The notes under the pieces are model-generated. The model worked only from the letters and a program-made list of their open reading frames with translations. It had not been told where the DNA came from and did no database searches. Shown piece after piece: positions 7,273 to 9,903 of a stretch of DNA of 9,903 nucleotides. The translations under genes and the position numbers were made by a program. The DNA lies in the NCBI GenBank assembly GCA_009886815.1, contig QXYP01000317.1, positions 1 through 9,903 of the forward strand, given 5' to 3'. Origin of the DNA: Halieaceae bacterium. GTDB taxonomy: Bacteria > Pseudomonadota > Gammaproteobacteria > Pseudomonadales > Halieaceae. Numbering within the stretch: the stretch's first letter is position 1; every line of letters begins with the position of its first letter.

Positions 7273-8198
7273 TTACAACAGATCCGCGCAGCGGACTCAT
7301 CGGTGCTCTTCTCGTTGCCTTAGGTGCTGTTCTCCTAGCTGCGAAAGGCCTTTTTGCCAAAGCGCTATATGCCCAGGGCATGACCTATCACGATGTTGCC
7401 GCGATACGTTCGGTCTTGGCGATACCCGGATTCATTTTAGTCGCAGTCCTCAGTGCCCGGCGGTTTAAGAGCAAACCCAGCCCCAAGCCTACAGCGTTAC
7501 AGTTAACTGCTGCTGCTAGCGCGGGGCTTTGGTGCTATTACTTTGGCGCACTAGCCAATTTTTATGCCCTGACGCTGATTCAGGCAAACGTGGAACGTGC
7601 ACTCTTATTCTCGTATCCCGCAATGGTCGTATTTTTTTCAGCCATAACGGCAAGGGCCATTCCCTCAAAATCGACAATGCTCGCCCTTGCAACGACCTCA
7701 CTGGGCGTTTTGCTGGTCACGGGCGCGGCCGATGCCCCACTCTCCTCAGAACAATGGCAGGGGGTTTTCTGGGTGCTTTTTTGCTCGATCACCATTGCCT
7801 GCTACTTCATGGCCAATGGCGCGCTGACCCGGAGCATGAGTTCTGCCACCTTTACCCTTACTGCCATGACCGCCGCAGGCACGGCCTTTTTTATTCATCA
7901 TGGTCTAGTCATGGGATGGCTCAATATTGAACTACCGGGGAGCAGTTTATTAATCATGCTGGGACTTGTGGTCTTTGCAACGGTACTGCCCTTATTCTGC
8001 GTAGCCGAGGGCATACGACGGATTGGAGCATCCCGGGGCGCCCTGCTGAGTACTGTCGGGCCGCCTGCGACCGCTTTCATGGCTTACGTGATCTATGACG
8101 AACAGCTGTCGGTGCTGCAGCTGTTAGGGACAATTTTAGTCGTGCTAAGCGTTGCTTTACTGGAGTGGCGCAGTGCGTACCAAAAAGCCAAAACCTGA
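7272..8198 (+). CDS. EamA/DMT-superfamily membrane transporter, probable AUU start
   Basis: This is a hydrophobic protein of the drug/metabolite transporter (EamA) superfamily, with about ten membrane segments in two repeats; the second half includes VLPLFCVAEGIRRIGASRGAL and a C-terminal helix ending in ALLEWRSAYQK. The first ATG in frame (7380) would delete the first membrane helix (GLIGALLVALGAVLLAAKG), has no SD, and lies inside the family's N-terminal pattern. Between an in-frame TGA at 7236 and that ATG there is no ATG, GTG or TTG. An ATT at 7272 fits best: AAGGGG (7259-7264) is 7 nt upstream and the base order TAATT mirrors the common TAATG stop-start overlap with the preceding gene. 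Starting there gives 308 aa, normal for the family. A sequencing error or recent mutation of an ATG is the alternative. The role is probably uptake or efflux of a pathway compound at the inner membrane. Confidence 0.85.
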   Translation: MTTDPRSGLIGALLVALGAVLLAAKGLFAKALYAQGMTYHDVAAIRSVLAIPGFILVAVLSARRFKSKPSPKPTALQLTAAASAGLWCYYFGALANFYALTLIQANVERALLFSYPAMVVFFSAITARAIPSKSTMLALATTSLGVLLVTGAADAPLSSEQWQGVFWVLFCSITIACYFMANGALTRSMSSATFTLTAMTAAGTAFFIHHGLVMGWLNIELPGSSLLIMLGLVVFATVLPLFCVAEGIRRIGASRGALLSTVGPPATAFMAYVIYDEQLSVLQLLGTILVVLSVALLEWRSAYQKAKT

Positions 8199-8263
8199 AA
8201 CTCGAGTTTGATTCCGCAACAAATGTCCGTACAATTGATTTTTTTGTGGATATAGGCAACGTT

Positions 8264-9109
8264 ATGCAGGACACACGGCCTCTGGCACCCACCTTCGGTG
8301 CCGAAGTTTCAGGGTACACAATTTCCTCGACAACTTCTTCCGAGGACAACTTGGCCATAAAGTCGACCTGGGCAAAGCATAAGCTGCTTTTATTCAGAAA
8401 CCAGAATCTCGATGAAGAAACGCTAGTGGACTTCAGCCGTGTTTTTGGTGACTTAGAGATTCACGTTCGCACCGAATACCTGTCTTCCGATTTTCCCGAG
8501 GTGTTGTATGTCTCCAATATGCAAAACAACGGAAAAAAAGTAGGCATTCTTGCCGACACGGAAGTTGGCTGGCACTACGACCAAATTTACTTACCCCGCC
8601 CTGCCGTGGGCTCACTGTTAATGGCCCATACTTTGCCGCCAAGCGGAGGCAACACCGAATTTGCTGACATGACAACGGCCTACAGCGAGCTGCCTGAGGA
8701 GGTTAAGGGGCGACTCGACGGCGTGCGAGCGGTGCAATCCTACGAAGCGTTCAACAGTGCCTACAGCGTACCCACTAGCAAGGAGCAAAAGAAACGATCG
8801 CCTGATATCGATCATCCCATTGTGAGAAGCCACCCCATAACCGGGGAAAAGGCGCTCTACCTGTGTCCCGGCATGACCACCGAGATAGTTGGGTGGGACG
8901 CGGCAGACAGTCGCGCCATGCTTGATTATCTCTTTGAGTGGACGATACAGCCCCGCTATGTGTATTCACACGCTTGGCAGCCCGGTGATGCACTGCTTTG
9001 GGACAACGCCTGCACCATGCACCGGCGTGACCCCTTTGATCAAAATCACGACCGACTCATGAAGCGCACAACGATTTTACCCCTGACTGAGTTAGCGGTC
9101 CCCGTATAG
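8264..9109 (+). CDS. TauD/TfdA family Fe(II)/2-oxoglutarate-dependent dioxygenase
   Basis: The 281-aa product is a full-length member of the taurine/2,4-D dioxygenase family, which couples oxidative decarboxylation of 2-oxoglutarate to hydroxylation of a substrate, often labilising an adjacent C-S, C-O or C-N bond. The facial triad is visible as His104 and Asp106 (GWHYDQ) and His253 (NACTMHRRDP). Arg268 (RLMKRTTI) fits the 2-oxoglutarate-binding arginine, and Thr131 in GGNTEFADM is the usual co-substrate contact. The ATG at 8264 was chosen because the family N-terminus begins there (LAPTFGAEVSG); an upstream in-frame start at 8165 would overlap the transporter gene, adding 33 residues without family likeness. 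The SD is weak (AGG at 7 nt). It lies 65 bp after the transporter stop and is probably in the same transcript. The substrate is unknown; pairing with amide hydrolases suggests oxidation of a small acid or amide. Confidence 0.92.
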   Translation: MQDTRPLAPTFGAEVSGYTISSTTSSEDNLAIKSTWAKHKLLLFRNQNLDEETLVDFSRVFGDLEIHVRTEYLSSDFPEVLYVSNMQNNGKKVGILADTEVGWHYDQIYLPRPAVGSLLMAHTLPPSGGNTEFADMTTAYSELPEEVKGRLDGVRAVQSYEAFNSAYSVPTSKEQKKRSPDIDHPIVRSHPITGEKALYLCPGMTTEIVGWDAADSRAMLDYLFEWTIQPRYVYSHAWQPGDALLWDNACTMHRRDPFDQNHDRLMKRTTILPLTELAVPV

Positions 9110-9161
9110 GGCTTGAGTTGCAGCAACGCGGGTCGGCGCGCAATCAGGAGGGTGTTAAACG

Positions 9162-9191
9162 CGACATTCGAGAACCGGGTCTCGAATGTCG
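9162..9191. terminator. Hairpin between convergent genes, candidate bidirectional terminator
   Basis: A perfect 12-bp inverted repeat, arms CGACATTCGAGA and TCTCGAATGTCG, encloses a 6-nt loop ACCGGG. It lies 52 bp after the stop of the dioxygenase gene (plus) and 15 bp after the stop of the HpaB-like gene (minus). No T run follows directly: on the plus strand five T begin 12 nt after the stem (9204-9208), and on the minus strand only a short TTT follows. Position and symmetry suggest a shared transcription end or mRNA 3'-end stabiliser more than a classic intrinsic terminator. Confidence 0.55.
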
Positions 9192-9206
9192 TAAGCCATT
9201 AACTTT

Positions 9207-9903
9207 TTAGTTGCCTGGCTCTTGCTCTGAAGATTTTGCGGCTTCGGGTACCTCGCAACCGGTTGCACAGCATTGGCCCGGCTGCTTCTGGCGATCTGGT
9301 GCGCCGGTGCTACCTGTTTCAGCCACGCCCCGATCAAGTAGGCGTTCTACCAAGGCTTTTCTTTCCTCAACGGGGTAGCGCCTGTAGATTTCACGCTTCA
9401 TCGCTTGGGGCGAGCCCCCTCCGTGGAGGCTGATTACTGAATACCAGCCGCCCGTTGAAGACGCCGTCAAGTCTTCGATAAAGCGCGACACCTCCATACG
9501 CTTATCGTAGGGCACATCGGGGCGCGCTGATAGCACCGCCGCCAAATCCCCCGCCGTCGCCGGATTATGGTCTTCATCTGGGCCCGGTAGCGCCACAATC
9601 AAACCACCCGATACTTCATGGGCCGTGCGATGCATGTCGTAAATCTGGGTCGCCAACAATAACTTGCCGATATTGGAAAACACCGGCTCAGGCATCCAAG
9701 AACCACAGGGATCCTGAATGCCATAAACAGATGCCGCGACACCACAGGCGTAGAAGCCTTCAACAATTTTAATCAGCTCAACCATGGTCTCCCGCAAATG
9801 CGAGACGTCGTCCATATCGAGACCATTGGCATCGGTCATGAGCGCGCCGGCCCCTATGAGCAGGTCGCCAAATCCCGCTCTGGCACCAATGCAGCTGTGG
9901 CGG
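9207..9903 (-). CDS. HpaB/AbfD superfamily protein (4-hydroxyphenylacetate 3-hydroxylase family), partial
   Basis: The frame is open to the right edge, so only the C-terminal 231 residues are visible; the first ATG inside the window (9839) is internal, since RHSCIGARAGFGDLLIG upstream of it is still family sequence. Relatives are FADH2-using two-component phenol monooxygenases (HpaB type) and the FAD plus [4Fe-4S] 4-hydroxybutyryl-CoA dehydratase (AbfD). Recognisable blocks are ARAGFGDLLIGA (visible residues 7-18), a helical stretch ending FYACGVAAS, then EVSGGLIVALPGPDED (about 96-111) and HGGGSPQAMKREIYRRYP (about 160-177). The Cys that binds the cluster in AbfD appears to be Ala here, favouring a monooxygenase or other flavin role. 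The protein ends in a polar tail with CCATGC (complement of 9255-9272), unusual for the family as I know it. It is convergent with the dioxygenase gene. Membership is fairly clear; the reaction is not. Confidence 0.82.
   Translation of the reverse strand, partial: RHSCIGARAGFGDLLIGAGALMTDANGLDMDDVSHLRETMVELIKIVEGFYACGVAASVYGIQDPCGSWMPEPVFSNIGKLLLATQIYDMHRTAHEVSGGLIVALPGPDEDHNPATAGDLAAVLSARPDVPYDKRMEVSRFIEDLTASSTGGWYSVISLHGGGSPQAMKREIYRRYPVEERKALVERLLDRGVAETGSTGAPDRQKQPGQCCATGCEVPEAAKSSEQEPGN

Noticed and set aside
1..9903. Search for tRNA, rRNA, CRISPR arrays, insertion sequence ends, attachment sites or riboswitches
   Set aside because: Reading both strands by eye showed no repeat arrays, no transposase motifs, no cloverleaf-like sequence and no long leader; nothing supports calling one.

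Overview
The window holds nine protein-coding genes (two cut by its ends), densely packed, with no RNA gene, CRISPR array, insertion sequence or phage gene. Short intergenic gaps, good Shine-Dalgarno (SD) sites, sigma70-like boxes, moderate GC (low to mid 50s by eye) and the gene families suggest the chromosome of a Gram-negative heterotroph. A pseudomonadotan, possibly a marine gammaproteobacterium, is my guess, with low confidence because no taxonomic marker gene is present.

Layout from left to right. (1) Minus strand, 3399 to 1: a hydantoinase/oxoprolinase-type pair, HyuA-like (686 aa) then HyuB-like (442 residues visible, C-terminus off the left edge), 12 nt apart. (2) Plus strand, 3565-4749: a class III (CaiB/BaiF) CoA-transferase, divergent from hyuA across a 165-bp control region. 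(3) 4750-5049: 300 bp between convergent genes, without a convincing gene. (4) Minus strand, 6500 to 5050: an isochorismatase-fold cysteine hydrolase resembling N-carbamoylsarcosine amidase, then an alpha/beta-hydrolase-fold protein whose nucleophile position is Gly. (5) Plus strand, 6589-9109: a second isochorismatase-fold hydrolase, a drug/metabolite-type (EamA) transporter that appears to start at an AUU codon, and a TauD/TfdA-type Fe(II)/2-oxoglutarate dioxygenase. (6) A 12-bp perfect hairpin between convergent genes. (7) Minus strand, 9903 to 9207: the C-terminal part of a 4-hydroxyphenylacetate 3-hydroxylase (HpaB)/4-hydroxybutyryl-CoA dehydratase (AbfD) family protein with a Cys-rich tail.

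Taken together this looks like a catabolic island for an organic compound, probably one carrying an amide, imide, ureido or N-heterocyclic group. It has two oxygenase-type enzymes for oxidation, two amidase-type cysteine hydrolases plus an alpha/beta-fold protein for opening or deamidation, an ATP-dependent HyuAB enzyme for amide opening or carboxylation, a CoA-transferase for activating an acid product, and a small-molecule transporter. The cysteine hydrolase plus alpha/beta hydrolase pairing recalls NicF/NicD (nicotinate) and RutB/RutD (uracil), but the whole set matches no pathway I can name. The substrate is unknown and the grouping into one pathway is inference. No transcriptional regulator is present in the window.
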